The position numbers and the translations under genes were made by a program. This document shows, piece after piece, positions 24,182 to 32,090 of a DNA stretch of 44,793 nt. Numbering within the stretch: the stretch's first letter is position 1; every line of letters starts with the position of its first letter. This stretch comes from Anaerolinea sp. (lineage in GTDB: Bacteria > Chloroflexota > Anaerolineae > Anaerolineales > Villigracilaceae): positions 1 to 44,793 of the forward strand of contig DYID01000028.1 of assembly GCA_020723805.1 (NCBI GenBank), given 5' to 3'. The notes beneath the pieces are model-generated. The model was given only the letters and a program-made list of their open reading frames with translations, was not told the origin of the DNA and ran no database searches.

Positions 24182-24706
24182 ATGGCTGAAGAAAAAGCTC
24201 TTCTGGCGGTCTTTTCGGACATTGATCCTGCCGCCGATGCCATCGAGCAGTTGCGCATCCTGGGCGTTCACGATGACTGCATGAATGTCATTTCCGGTAT
24301 CCCGGTCACAGAGGCGATGCTCGGTCGTCCCAGCCAGTGGACCAACGTCCCGCGCCTGGCGCTGGGCGGCGCGATTGCCGGCTTTTTGGTGGGGTTGTTC
24401 CTGGCGTTCATCACGCCGAACATGTACACCATCATGGTGGGCGGGCAGCCCTTCACGCCGGTCCCGCCGGCGGTCATCGTGTTGTTCGAAATGACCATGC
24501 TGGGCATGCTCATTTCCACCTTCGTGGGCGTGTTTTTGGATAGTTTGTTCCCGAATTACCGCCCCATGCACTACGTTCCCGAAATCAGCGACGGCAAGAT
24601 TGCCATCCTCATCGAATGTCCGCCGCCCGATGCACAGAAAATTACCGATGTTCTGAAAAAACTGGGCGCCGAGTCTGTGAAGGAAGCGGAGGCGCAGCAC
24701 CTATGA
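24182..24706 (+). CDS. actD: alternative complex III subunit ActD (DUF3341)
   Basis: The 174-residue protein has an N-terminal soluble part (LAVFSDIDPAADAIEQLRILGV, ferredoxin-like fold in DUF3341), then two membrane helices around residues 60-80 (LALGGAIAGFLVGLFLAFITP) and 98-122, and a second soluble part (DGKIAILIECPPPDAQKITDVL). This matches ActD, which packs beside ActC. The C-terminus overlaps the actE start by 4 bp (ATGA), a coupling signal. Its precise role in the complex is not established. Confidence 0.9.
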   Translation: MAEEKALLAVFSDIDPAADAIEQLRILGVHDDCMNVISGIPVTEAMLGRPSQWTNVPRLALGGAIAGFLVGLFLAFITPNMYTIMVGGQPFTPVPPAVIVLFEMTMLGMLISTFVGVFLDSLFPNYRPMHYVPEISDGKIAILIECPPPDAQKITDVLKKLGAESVKEAEAQHL

Positions 24707-25218
24707 GACTCCTACGACAATTGTTCTTCATCTTCCTGGCGGTTGGTCTGCTGGGCGGCATCATGATGCTGTTCACCTATGATGTGATCAAAGTGGAGTG
24801 GCTCTCCTTCATGGAGATTCAGCCCTCCTTCCGCCCGATGGAAAAGCCGCTTCCGATTCCCGAACGCTCGATTCCCATCGAGGGACCTGTTGCCATCCCC
24901 GGCTTAGGCGCGCCGGAAAATCCCGTCCCGGCGGATGAAATCTCGGTGGCGCGCGGCGCGCAGCTGTTTGCCATTCATTGTCAGATGTGTCACGGTCCCG
25001 CCGGCGAGGGCAATGGACAGATTGCGCCGTTCCTGGTCAACTTCAAGCCCGCCAATTTAACCCTGCCGGTGGTGCAGGATAAAAGCGACGGCGCGCTCTT
25101 CCTGACCATCACCAACGGCGTGACTGACCGTATGCCCGCCCTCAACGAGAACCTCACCGTCCGCGAGCGCTGGGACCTCGTCAACTTTATCCGCACGCTC
25201 AAAGCGGCGACACCTTAG
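24703..25218 (+). CDS. actE: alternative complex III subunit ActE, monohaem cytochrome c
   Basis: The 171-residue protein has an N-terminal hydrophobic segment (residues 5-24), a proline-rich spacer and a class I cytochrome c domain with the haem site C93-Q-M-C96-H97 followed by GPAGEGNG; a likely axial Met is in DRMPALN. It should take electrons from ActA and hand them to a periplasmic carrier or oxidase. The ATG at 24703 was chosen because it overlaps the actD stop codon and starts a normal signal/anchor; upstream in-frame sequence only shadows actD. Next gene is 14 bp downstream. Confidence 0.92.
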   Translation: MRLLRQLFFIFLAVGLLGGIMMLFTYDVIKVEWLSFMEIQPSFRPMEKPLPIPERSIPIEGPVAIPGLGAPENPVPADEISVARGAQLFAIHCQMCHGPAGEGNGQIAPFLVNFKPANLTLPVVQDKSDGALFLTITNGVTDRMPALNENLTVRERWDLVNFIRTLKAATP

Positions 25219-25232
25219 GGGAGGAGTCTGTC

Positions 25233-25928
25233 ATGAATGACGTTCGAAAAATGATTTACGGAACCATCATTGGTTTCTTCCTGATGTTGGGGTTCTGGTT
25301 CAGCATTGTGTATGTCTCTGCTTGCGGATTCACCTTCACCTGTAACCGCGGTCAGCCGCTGGTGGACCGTACCCCCATCCCCACCCTCATCCCTGCCACC
25401 ATGCCGGTTCAGGTGGGGGGCAGCGAAGCCGGTGCGTTCAACAAGTGCCAGATCGCGGCGGCGGATTTGATCGGCGCGTGGGTGAACGCCGGCGTCCCTG
25501 AGACGGAGAAATTTGGGTTCACCGATGTCAACGGTCAGGCTTGCGAAGCGGTGTTTGCGCGGGATGTCCTGCCGTTGTTCACCGAGTCCAATGTATGGTA
25601 TCCCGGCTCCCTCTCGTGTTCGTCCTGCCACCATTCCAATCTGGCGACCGCGCTTCAAAACATGGACTTGAGCAGTTACGCCGGCATTTTGGCGGGGTCG
25701 GGGCGCGCCAATGGCGAGCCGAAAGGCAAGGATATCCTTGGCGGCGGCGTGTGGGAGCAATCGCTGTTGTACCAAATGCTGCACGCCGAAAACGGCGTCT
25801 CGACCATCAATCGCCCGTTGATGCCGCTGGGGCGCCCTGCCGACGTGCCGGATAACGGTCCGCTCATCTTTGCGGGCAGGGTGGTGACGGCAGATGCGGC
25901 GAACGTATCCACCACTCCTTCGCCGTAG
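25233..25928 (+). CDS. extra monohaem c-type cytochrome of the ACIII operon
   Basis: The 231-residue protein starts with a membrane anchor (residues 9-30), then a Pro/Thr spacer and a domain with one haem site, C129-S-S-C132-H133, and a likely axial Met in NRPLMPLG (M197). Cysteines at 31, 37, 72 and 104 are also present. It is the last gene of the operon, 14 bp after actE and about 45 bp before a terminator. It does not look like ActE: the haem site is far from the N-terminus and the flanks differ. It may be an additional electron-transfer subunit or the physiological acceptor of this ACIII; I do not know a named family. Confidence 0.75.
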   Translation: MNDVRKMIYGTIIGFFLMLGFWFSIVYVSACGFTFTCNRGQPLVDRTPIPTLIPATMPVQVGGSEAGAFNKCQIAAADLIGAWVNAGVPETEKFGFTDVNGQACEAVFARDVLPLFTESNVWYPGSLSCSSCHHSNLATALQNMDLSSYAGILAGSGRANGEPKGKDILGGGVWEQSLLYQMLHAENGVSTINRPLMPLGRPADVPDNGPLIFAGRVVTADAANVSTTPSP

Positions 25929-25973
25929 AAGACATTGCAGATTTCGCTGTTGAAATTGTAGGTTGTCATGAAC

Positions 25974-26004
25974 AAAAGCCAGTCCGTCAACAGGGCTGGC
26001 TTTT
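25974..26004. terminator. terminator at the end of the ACIII operon (both strands)
   Basis: AAAAGCCAG and CTGGCTTTT form a 9-bp stem around a 13-nt loop; the T-run at one end and the A-run at the other allow it to act on the plus-strand operon and on the convergent regulator gene. Confidence 0.85.
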
Positions 26005-26054
26005 GTCGTTCGTTCGGGCGTCTTCACGATGCAGGTTTTTGGAAGATAATTGGT

Positions 26055-26396
26055 TCACGTTTCTGGGGTAGGCGTATCGTTTTCCCACGCCTCGGCATTC
26101 TTACGAATGGCATCGAGGCGTTCCCAGTGGCGCTGGACCGCCTCGAGCCCCTTCGCCGAAATCTGGACGTGCGTATTCGGCTTTTTTCCCACGAACTGTT
26201 TTTTCGTTTTGATTAACCCAGCCTCTTCCAGCTTGGACAACTGCACCGAAAGGTTCCCGTCGCTCAACCCTGTCAGACGGCGCAAGGCGGTGAAGTCTGC
26301 GCTTTCACAAGCAGAGAGAGCCGTCAGGATAGCGAGCCGCGCCGGTTCGTGGATTAACTTGTCGAGGTTGGCGAGTTGCTCAAAGGGCGATGTCAT
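26055..26396 (-). CDS. winged-helix transcriptional regulator (ArsR/MarR-like)
   Basis: The 113-residue protein is a compact winged helix: HEPARLAILTALSACESADF, the recognition region FTALRRLTGLSDGNLSVQLSKLEEAGLI, and a wing (KTKKQFVGKKPNTHVQISAKG), followed by a C-terminal helix. It probably binds DNA as a dimer. The ATG at 26396 was chosen because it gives a normal N-terminus; the longer frame mostly shadows the upstream gene. It overlaps the end of the upstream membrane protein gene by 17 bp, so they are coupled. The perfect 25-bp palindrome ahead of that gene (27023-27047) is the obvious candidate for its operator, implying autoregulation. The signal sensed is unknown. Confidence 0.85.
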   Translation of the reverse strand: MTSPFEQLANLDKLIHEPARLAILTALSACESADFTALRRLTGLSDGNLSVQLSKLEEAGLIKTKKQFVGKKPNTHVQISAKGLEAVQRHWERLDAIRKNAEAWENDTPTPET

Positions 26397-27006
26397 TCGA
26401 TTTTGCCTCCCCAGCCGAAAGGTTCCGCCTGATGCGAAGATGTCCCCACATTCCCGCCACGATGAGAACGATCCCATCGAATGCCAGCATCCCTTCCACT
26501 TGAGCCTTGAAACCGAATGCCTCCCACCAGGTAATGCCGAAGATGGGCAGGATGCTCACGATGAAGATGACAATGGCTGATACCAACATTTCGGGAAAGA
26601 GTGCAAACGCTTCGCCCCGAACCGATCGCGTCGCCTGCCAAAAATCCACAGCCAACGCTCCAGCCAATGTCACCCCAAGCATGCTGATCGGCAGGATCTT
26701 TGCCGAATCAAGCACGAAAGACAATATCGCCAAGATGCTGAAAGTGATTGACACGATTAGTTCCACCTTATGTTGTGCAGGAGTCGGGGTTACCCGCCCG
26801 AAAACCTGGTTGTAGTAAAGGTCTATCAGCCAGTACAAGGCGGCGATTCCAACAAACGACAAGATTGGACCACTGAGGTCACCCTGCCGGGAATTGTTCC
26901 AGATGCCTGTGAACAATACCAGCAAACCAATGGGAACCATCCTTAATCCTTGAAGTCTCAGATAATTGGCGGCAATAAACTGGATTTGTGCGTAGCGGTC
27001 TTTCAT
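26380..27006 (-). CDS. hypothetical multi-pass membrane protein paired with a winged-helix regulator
   Basis: The 208-residue protein is not recognised as a named family. It has about five hydrophobic segments (for example LRMVPIGLLVLFTGIW, GPILSFVGIAALYWLIDLYY, IVSITFSILAILSFVL, MLGVTLAGALAVDF and SAIVIFIVSILPIFGI), consistent with an integral membrane protein. The pair with a short winged-helix protein resembles small regulator/membrane-protein operons that sense envelope or stress signals, but that is a guess. The ATG at 27006 has AGGAGA about 6 nt upstream on the minus strand. It lies just downstream of a strong palindrome. Confidence 0.8.
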   Translation of the reverse strand: MKDRYAQIQFIAANYLRLQGLRMVPIGLLVLFTGIWNNSRQGDLSGPILSFVGIAALYWLIDLYYNQVFGRVTPTPAQHKVELIVSITFSILAILSFVLDSAKILPISMLGVTLAGALAVDFWQATRSVRGEAFALFPEMLVSAIVIFIVSILPIFGITWWEAFGFKAQVEGMLAFDGIVLIVAGMWGHLRIRRNLSAGEAKSNDIAL

Positions 27007-27022
27007 GGTTTCTCCTTTTGTT

Positions 27023-27047
27023 AAGTACTTTATAGTATAAAGTACTT
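27023..27047. promoter_or_regulatory. perfect 25-bp palindrome, probable operator
   Basis: AAGTACTTTATA and its exact complement flank a single central G. It lies 17-41 nt upstream of the membrane-protein start codon, where the promoter should be; minus-strand TATACT falls inside it. A repressor dimer bound here would block transcription of its own operon. Confidence 0.75.
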
Positions 27048-27087
27048 TTTTATTTTACACACTTTTGAAAACTTGTCAAGTCCAGAA

Positions 27088-27120
27088 AACAAAAATGGAC
27101 GCCCTTTTAGGGCGTCCATT
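27088..27120 (-). terminator. intrinsic terminator of the P-type ATPase operon
   Basis: On the minus strand AATGGACGCCC and GGGCGTCCATT form an 11-bp perfect stem (short loop) followed by TTTGTTTT. It lies about 35 nt after the ATPase stop codon. Confidence 0.92.
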
Positions 27121-27154
27121 GCGGTTTGCCTTAGTTTGGTTAACCAAATTAAAC

Positions 27155-29848
27155 CTATGCCTCCATTTCGCCGAACCATCCCTTGCGCTCCATCCACTTC
27201 ACGAATTCGAGCACAGGGGAAATGGTCAGCGAGAGCGCGCCAATGATCAGCCAGTCCACGAGCGGCAGGCTGAAGGTGCCAAATGGTTCATGCAGAACGG
27301 GAACATACACAATGAGGAGGAGCAGAACCGCCTCCCAGAGAATCGCCATATTCAACCATTTGTTCTCGAACGGACGGTTGAAGATCGAGTGGCGGTCGGA
27401 GCGGAAGTTATACGCTTTGAAGAACTGCACCAGCACCAGCGAGACGAAGGTCATCGTCATCGCTTCTTCGATGCTGCGACCCGAGTTCAGCGCCCAAATG
27501 AACAGCCCCAGGTTGATGAGCGTGGACCAAAGCCCGCCGGCAACCATGAGCGCCACCACCGGGCGGGTGAAGATGCCGGTGCGCGGATTGCGCGGCTTGC
27601 GCTTCATCAGGTCCTTTTCGGGCGGGTCCACCGAGAGCGCCAGCGCGGGTAGACCGTCGGTGGCGAGGTTGACATAGAGAATTTGCACAGCGGTCAGCGG
27701 CAGAGGTAAGCCCAGCAGAGCGGAGCCAGCCATCAGACCGATCTCGCCGATGTTCGAGGAAAGCAGGTACATCAGGTATTTCTTGATGTTGCCGAACACG
27801 CCGCGCCCTTCTTCCACCGCCGCGACGATGGAGGCAAAGTTGTCGTCGGTCAGGGTCATGGCGGCGGCTTCTTTGGTCACGTCGGTGCCGGTGATACCCA
27901 TGGCGATGCCGATGTCGGCTTTCTTGAGGGCGGGGGCGTCGTTCACGCCGTCACCCGTCATGGCGACGATGTGTTCGTTTGCCTGCAACGCCGTGACCAC
28001 CCGTAGTTTGTGAGCGGGGGAGACGCGCGCGTACACGTCAATGGTTTCCACCTCGCGTTTGAAGTCCTCATCGGAGATGGCGTCGAGCTCCGCGCCGGTG
28101 ACCACGCGCCCGGTTTTGAGCAAGCCCAGTTCGCGCGCCACCGCCTCCGCCGTAACGGGATGGTCGCCCGTGATCATCACAGGGCGGATACCCGCCTCTT
28201 CGCACACGGCAATCGCCGCTTTTGCTTCGGGGCGCGGCGGGTCAATCATGCCGGTCAGCCCGAGGAAAGTCATGCCCGTTTGGGCAGTTTCAAGCGTGGC
28301 GTCGGGTTTTGAAGCGACGGCAAGCACACGCAGCGCCTGGCTGGCGAAATCCTTTGCCGTGTCCAGCACTTGCCGGCGGGTTGCTTCATCCAGTTTTTTC
28401 ACACCGTCGGCGGTGAGGATGAAGTCGCAGTTTTCCAGAATAATCTCGGGTGCGCCTTTGGTGTATGCGACGACGCCCTTGTCCGTTTTGTGGAGGGTCG
28501 TCATGCGCTTGGATTCGGACGTAAACGGAATCTCCTGCACGCGCGGATAGATTTGATCCAACGCTTCTTTCTGGACCCCTGCCTTGGCGGCGGCAACGAC
28601 CAGCGCTCCCTCCGTTGGGTCGCCTTTGATATCCCAATTGCCGCTCGAACCGTTGTTGCCATTCCTGACAAGTTTGGCGTCCGAGGCGAGCGCGGCGGCG
28701 GTGAGCAGTTGTTTGAGTTCGGCGCTGATTTCAGCAGGAGCGCCGCCGTTGACGGAAAAATGACCTTCGGGCGCATACCCCGATCCGCTCACGGTATAGA
28801 CCCGCCCCGCCACATAAATCTTGCGCACGGTCATCTCGTCCTTGGTGAGCGTGCCGGTTTTATCGGAACAAATCACCGACGTACTGCCGAGCGTCTCAAC
28901 GGCGGGCAGGCGGCGGATGAGCGCATTGCGTTTGACCATCTTCTGCACGCCGATGGCAAGCGAGATGGTCACCACCGCAGGCAGCGCCTCCGGCACAACC
29001 GCCACCGCCAGCGCAATGCCGAAGATGAGCATTTCGATGAAGGGCTGTCCGCGCAGGAGACCGAGCGCCACGATGATGGCAACCACGACGAACGCCGCGC
29101 GCGCCAGCGTTGCGCCGACCTTATCGAGATTCTGCTGAAGAGGGGTCTTGCTGGTTTCCACCGTTTGCAGAAGTTGCGCGATCTTGCCGAATTCGGTCTG
29201 CATGCCCGTTGCGACGATGAGGGCGCGTCCGCGCCCATAGGTGACGGCGGTTCCGGCGTAGACCATGTTCCTGCGGTCGCCCACAGGCAGGTCCTGAGTT
29301 GGAAGCGGGGCGGTATGTTTTTCCACCGGCACGGATTCACCCGTCAGCGCCGCCTCTTCAACTTGCAAATTGACCGATTCGATGACACGTCCATCCGCCG
29401 GGATGCGGTCACCCATGTGCAGGATGACCACGTCGCCGGGTACCACGTCGCGGGCGGGTATTTTCACCTCCTCGCCGTCGCGCAAGACCGTCGCAGTAGG
29501 CGCTGCCATTTGGCGTAACGCGTCAATGGCACGTTCGGCACGGTATTCCTGGATGAAACCAAGCAATACGGCAAACAGTACAATGACTGCGATGACGATG
29601 GACTCGACGCCGTGTCCGAGAAAGAACGAAATGGCAGTGGCACCGAGCAGGATGAGGATGAGCACGTTCTTGAACTGCTCGAGCAGGATTTCCCACGGCG
29701 AGACGCGATGCGCGGCTTGAATCTCGTTCGGTCCATGCTTTGCGAGCCGCACCTCCGCTTCTTTTTGACTTAGACCTGCTTCCCCGCTATCGAGCTCGGC
29801 AAACGCCTCGTCTTTGGTTTTGGTGTGCCAGTAATTACTTTGTTTCAT
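27155..29848 (-). CDS. P2-type cation-transporting ATPase, probable Mn2+/Ca2+ exporter
   Basis: The 897-residue protein is a complete P2A-like pump. It has an N-terminal cation-ATPase segment, the actuator motif LTGESVPV, the M4 ion-binding PEALP near residue 287, the phosphorylation site DKTGTLT near 330, the hinge motif TGDGVNDAPALKKADIGIAMG near 622, and M5-M6 with NIGEIG and NLATDGLPALALSVDPPEKD. The last sequence is typical of Ca2+-type pumps. A probable yybP-ykoY Mn2+ riboswitch controls the transcript, as for the Lactococcus YoaB P-type ATPase, so Mn2+ export is more likely than plain Ca2+ export. Its ATG overlaps the small upstream membrane protein gene by 14 bp. A terminator follows. 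Confidence 0.92.
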   Translation of the reverse strand: MKQSNYWHTKTKDEAFAELDSGEAGLSQKEAEVRLAKHGPNEIQAAHRVSPWEILLEQFKNVLILILLGATAISFFLGHGVESIVIAVIVLFAVLLGFIQEYRAERAIDALRQMAAPTATVLRDGEEVKIPARDVVPGDVVILHMGDRIPADGRVIESVNLQVEEAALTGESVPVEKHTAPLPTQDLPVGDRRNMVYAGTAVTYGRGRALIVATGMQTEFGKIAQLLQTVETSKTPLQQNLDKVGATLARAAFVVVAIIVALGLLRGQPFIEMLIFGIALAVAVVPEALPAVVTISLAIGVQKMVKRNALIRRLPAVETLGSTSVICSDKTGTLTKDEMTVRKIYVAGRVYTVSGSGYAPEGHFSVNGGAPAEISAELKQLLTAAALASDAKLVRNGNNGSSGNWDIKGDPTEGALVVAAAKAGVQKEALDQIYPRVQEIPFTSESKRMTTLHKTDKGVVAYTKGAPEIILENCDFILTADGVKKLDEATRRQVLDTAKDFASQALRVLAVASKPDATLETAQTGMTFLGLTGMIDPPRPEAKAAIAVCEEAGIRPVMITGDHPVTAEAVARELGLLKTGRVVTGAELDAISDEDFKREVETIDVYARVSPAHKLRVVTALQANEHIVAMTGDGVNDAPALKKADIGIAMGITGTDVTKEAAAMTLTDDNFASIVAAVEEGRGVFGNIKKYLMYLLSSNIGEIGLMAGSALLGLPLPLTAVQILYVNLATDGLPALALSVDPPEKDLMKRKPRNPRTGIFTRPVVALMVAGGLWSTLINLGLFIWALNSGRSIEEAMTMTFVSLVLVQFFKAYNFRSDRHSIFNRPFENKWLNMAILWEAVLLLLIVYVPVLHEPFGTFSLPLVDWLIIGALSLTISPVLEFVKWMERKGWFGEMEA

Positions 29849-30080
29849 GGTTAAGGTTGAACTCCTGTTTGTTTATGTCTTCTTTTCTGGGTGTGGCAGA
29901 TTTGAACACGAAATGGTTGAACAGCAGGATGGGACCCGCTACGAGAAGCACCGCCAGCAGGGAGAGGATATCCAGCCAGATGGCGAGAATTTCCTCGAGC
30001 CAGATGAAAATGGTTGTGCCTCCCGCGCCCGTGGCGAGGGCGGGCTTCCAATACCTTCGCAGGGCAGACTTGGCGGACAT
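29835..30080 (-). CDS. small membrane protein cotranscribed with the P-type ATPase
   Basis: The 81-residue protein has a basic N-terminus (SAKSALRRYWKP), a long hydrophobic region about residues 15-60 that can make two membrane helices (TIFIWLEEILAIWLDILSLL, then VLLVAGPILLFNHFVF) and a polar tail. No family is recognised. The ATG at 30080 has GGAG 7 nt upstream; a TTG one codon earlier is a weaker start. It overlaps the ATPase gene by 14 bp and is the first gene after the riboswitch terminator. It could be a small regulatory or stabilising partner of the pump, as seen for other P-type ATPases, but this is inference. Confidence 0.75.
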   Translation of the reverse strand: MSAKSALRRYWKPALATGAGGTTIFIWLEEILAIWLDILSLLAVLLVAGPILLFNHFVFKSATPRKEDINKQEFNLNHETK

Positions 30081-30111
30081 CAACTTGCTCCTTTCTCGTT
30101 ATGAGGCGGGG

Positions 30112-30148
30112 AAAAGAAAAAGACCACCGCCTTGAAGGTGATGGTCTT
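30112..30148 (-). terminator. riboswitch-associated intrinsic terminator
   Basis: On the minus strand AAGACCATCACC and GGCGGTGGTCTT pair (one mismatch, one G-U) around TTCAA, followed by TTTTCTTTT. It lies between the aptamer and the first gene and about 30 nt before its start codon. Confidence 0.88.
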
Positions 30149-30240
30149 GCACTTTCATCCTGACAGCCGGTGGCATTTTGCGCCACGTCATGACGACTAC
30201 CAGGCCCGAAACCGGTTCGGGGGCTACTCCCCATCGGAGT
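30120..30240 (-). promoter_or_regulatory. probable yybP-ykoY (Mn2+) riboswitch
   Basis: The minus-strand leader begins near the predicted transcription start and contains the family hallmark GGGGAGTAG (complement of 30224-30232), then a second paired arm (TGGCG/TGCCA region followed by GGCTGTCAGGATGA) resembling the second loop domain, and finally a terminator. Known members bind Mn2+ and turn on efflux genes by preventing terminator formation. The position ahead of a P2-type ATPase fits. Assigned by eye, not by covariance model. Confidence 0.75.
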
Positions 30241-30246
30241 GATTAG

Positions 30247-30275
30247 AGTTTACAGTGGAACTGCGCTTGTGTCAA
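30247..30275 (-). promoter_or_regulatory. sigma-70-type promoter of the riboswitch/ATPase operon
   Basis: TTGACA (complement of 30270-30275) and TAAACT (complement of 30247-30252) are separated by exactly 17 nt. The predicted start near 30240 lies just before the riboswitch. Confidence 0.8.
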
Positions 30276-30344
30276 TTACAAAATCGCAAGTCGTTATCTG
30301 CCATGCCCGCTTGAGGCGCCAGGAGGAGGGAATTGTCAGGCTAA

Positions 30345-30440
30345 ATTATTAACTCACCTTGCGCAGTTCCTTCGTAGCGCGACATTTATGTCGCCTGAAA
30401 TCGCGAGATGAATCTCGCGCTACCGCGTAACATCAATTAT
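30345..30440. repeat. palindromic repeat element, copy B1 (type 2)
   Basis: Ends ATTATTAACTCACCTTGCGC and GCGTAACATCAATTATTAA are imperfect inverted repeats. The interior has GTAGCGCGACATTTATGTCGC and GCGAGATGAATCTCGC hairpins. Its complement matches copy C at 36564-36681. It is joined head to head with copy B2. With the promoter and riboswitch, B1 and B2 fill the 471-bp gap between the small membrane protein and the DUF2817 gene. Confidence 0.8.
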
Positions 30441-30533
30441 TAACTGATGTTACGTACCGTCCCGAAGGTTTAGCTGAAAAATAGACGCAATTTGAGAGAA
30501 CCTTCGGGACGTTTCGCGTAAGGTGAGTTATTG
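30436..30533. repeat. palindromic repeat element, copy B2 (type 1)
   Basis: The complement of copy A (2515-2611) with only a few differences: same terminal sequences, same GTCCCGAAGGTT/AACCTTCGGGAC hairpin arms. It ends about 18 bp before the stop codon of the DUF2817 gene on the minus strand. Confidence 0.85.
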
Positions 30534-30551
30534 ATCTGCAATAGACTTGTC

Positions 30552-31679
30552 CTACAAATATCCTTCCGCCGATAGGATGCCGTTGAAGGCTTGGTCGGCG
30601 TCGGCGAGGGCTTTTTCCTTCCAATCTACGGCTTCGGGATTGAAGAGTTCCTCGAAGCCGTGTTTGGCTTGGGCAAGTAGTTTTTCGTTTTTTGCGCCGT
30701 GCCAATAAGCGCGATTCTCGTGCACCATCACGCGCGGACTGTGGAACAAGCCGTACAGCGTGTTGCCCAGCGTGCCAAACTCGAAGGCGGTGGCGAAGAA
30801 CCGCTTTTCGGGGAACTCATTCTGCCAGAGGGCGTATTCGTAGTCCACCATGTCGCCGCGGATGGCGTAGAACTCGTCGGCAGTTGCGGCAACGACAAGG
30901 GGGTAATTGAAGCGTTGTTCGTAATGCGCCGAGGGATTTTTATCCAGCGCCGAATTGACCAGGCTCATCTGGTAGCGCGGACCGTAGCCGGTGTGCATAT
31001 CCAGGTGCAGAATTTGGTCGTAGGAACGCATCGTCTGCTTGTAGAGGTCCATCAATACCTGGGTTTCTTCGGGGCGTTCTTTCCCGCCGTAGTACAGCCC
31101 CTGATGATGGCGGTATTGTCCGAGCAGGAGGGCGTAGCGGAAGTTCTTCATGCCCATGCGTGCGATGTGCCAGAATAACTGGATGAGGTAGGCGATGTTG
31201 GCGAGAAACAAATTGGCGAGAGGCTTGCCGGGATCGAGGAACCCGGCGATTTTGTCGTATGCGGGGTTGAAGTCGGGGTCATGTTCAACGTTGTAGAGGA
31301 ACGTGCGGTTGAGGTCAACGTTGTCGCGGTTGCCGCGGCGGTGATATTTCATCCCCCATGGATTGATGGCATGGACGAGCAGGATGCCCGTCGTGCGCGG
31401 GTCGAGGCGCGGCAGATGTTTTTCGATGAAAAGTTGCATCATTGCCGAGCCGACGTAACCCTCCACGCCGTGTTCGCCGGTGGACAGGATGAAAACCTTC
31501 TGGTTGGTTTCTGCCGCGTCGGAATAAATCCAGTCAATGGTCAGGTCTTCTTCGCCGGAGAGTTTGTGTTGGAACAGGTTCGCCTTGCTCCACCTGGACT
31601 GCACAACGGAGAGGTTCTTCCGAAATCGCTCGCGCGAGGCTTCGTAGGTTTCAGGGAAGAGGGATTGGATGTCGGTCAT
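30552..31679 (-). CDS. DUF2817 protein, M14-type zinc carboxypeptidase-like
   Basis: The 375-residue protein matches the DUF2817 branch of the M14 carboxypeptidase fold. The zinc site is suggested by TGEHGVEGYVG (HxxE) and LHLDMHTGYG (later His), with HAINPWGMKYHRRGNRDNVDLNRTF between them. It would hydrolyse a C-terminal or amide bond of an unknown substrate. The ATG at 31679 was chosen because upstream in-frame codons (VQILRFAQNDKQ) are the translation of a dispersed repeat at 31690-31767, not protein. A type 1 repeat element lies just downstream of its stop codon. No signal peptide is visible, so it is probably cytoplasmic. Confidence 0.82.
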   Translation of the reverse strand: MTDIQSLFPETYEASRERFRKNLSVVQSRWSKANLFQHKLSGEEDLTIDWIYSDAAETNQKVFILSTGEHGVEGYVGSAMMQLFIEKHLPRLDPRTTGILLVHAINPWGMKYHRRGNRDNVDLNRTFLYNVEHDPDFNPAYDKIAGFLDPGKPLANLFLANIAYLIQLFWHIARMGMKNFRYALLLGQYRHHQGLYYGGKERPEETQVLMDLYKQTMRSYDQILHLDMHTGYGPRYQMSLVNSALDKNPSAHYEQRFNYPLVVAATADEFYAIRGDMVDYEYALWQNEFPEKRFFATAFEFGTLGNTLYGLFHSPRVMVHENRAYWHGAKNEKLLAQAKHGFEELFNPEAVDWKEKALADADQAFNGILSAEGYL

Positions 31680-31689
31680 GGCTTTTTGT

Positions 31690-31767
31690 TTGTCATTCTG
31701 AGCGAAGCGAAGAATCTGCACCACGATGAGCGAGACTCTTCGCCGCTATCGCGGCTCAGAGTGACAT
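31690..31767. repeat. dispersed repeat with TGTCATTCTGAGCG-type inverted ends
   Basis: Left end TTGTCATTCTGAGCG and right end GGCTCAGAGTGACAT are imperfect inverted repeats over 78 bp. In one frame it reads LRFAQND, a peptide often seen when this kind of intergenic repeat is mistranslated. It lies 11 bp upstream of the DUF2817 start codon and may carry its promoter. Confidence 0.75.
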
Positions 31768-31805
31768 GGTATACGGCTCGGGGAGTGTCCAATGTCGTGG
31801 GGTTA

Positions 31806-32056
31806 GCCACAGAGAGCGCAGAGATTTTGAGATTTTTCGTAACTACTCAGACCGACTGGGTGAGCGGGGCTGCCCTAAAGGGTGCTTCGCGAAAGCCGCC
31901 TGCTCAGTTTATGGAAGTCCTTCGGACTGGCGCAACGAGTCGGTTTCAACCGACTTTTATGCGCTGAGGCAGGACTTTAGTCCGCCGAAACAGGGCACAG
32001 AACGATATGGCTGAGCAGTTACGATTTTTCTCAGAGATCTCTGTGATCTCTGTGGC
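31806..32056. repeat. MITE-like element with about 45-bp terminal inverted repeats
   Basis: 31806-31850 and the complement of 32011-32056 agree over most of their length (both start GCCACAGAGA and end at CTCAG). Inside is a second copy (31843-31931) of the repeat at 16103-16172 and an AGTCGGTTT/CAACCGACT hairpin. No transposase is present. Together with the 31690 repeat it fills the 411-bp gap between the DUF2817 and C45 genes; no gene was seen there. Confidence 0.75.
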
Positions 32057-32090
32057 AGAAAAATCTTTAGCCCATTCTTTTAGACACTCT

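Noticed and set aside
31680-31724. N-terminal extension of the DUF2817 protein (VQILRFAQNDKQ)
   Set aside because: The peptide is a translation of a dispersed intergenic repeat.
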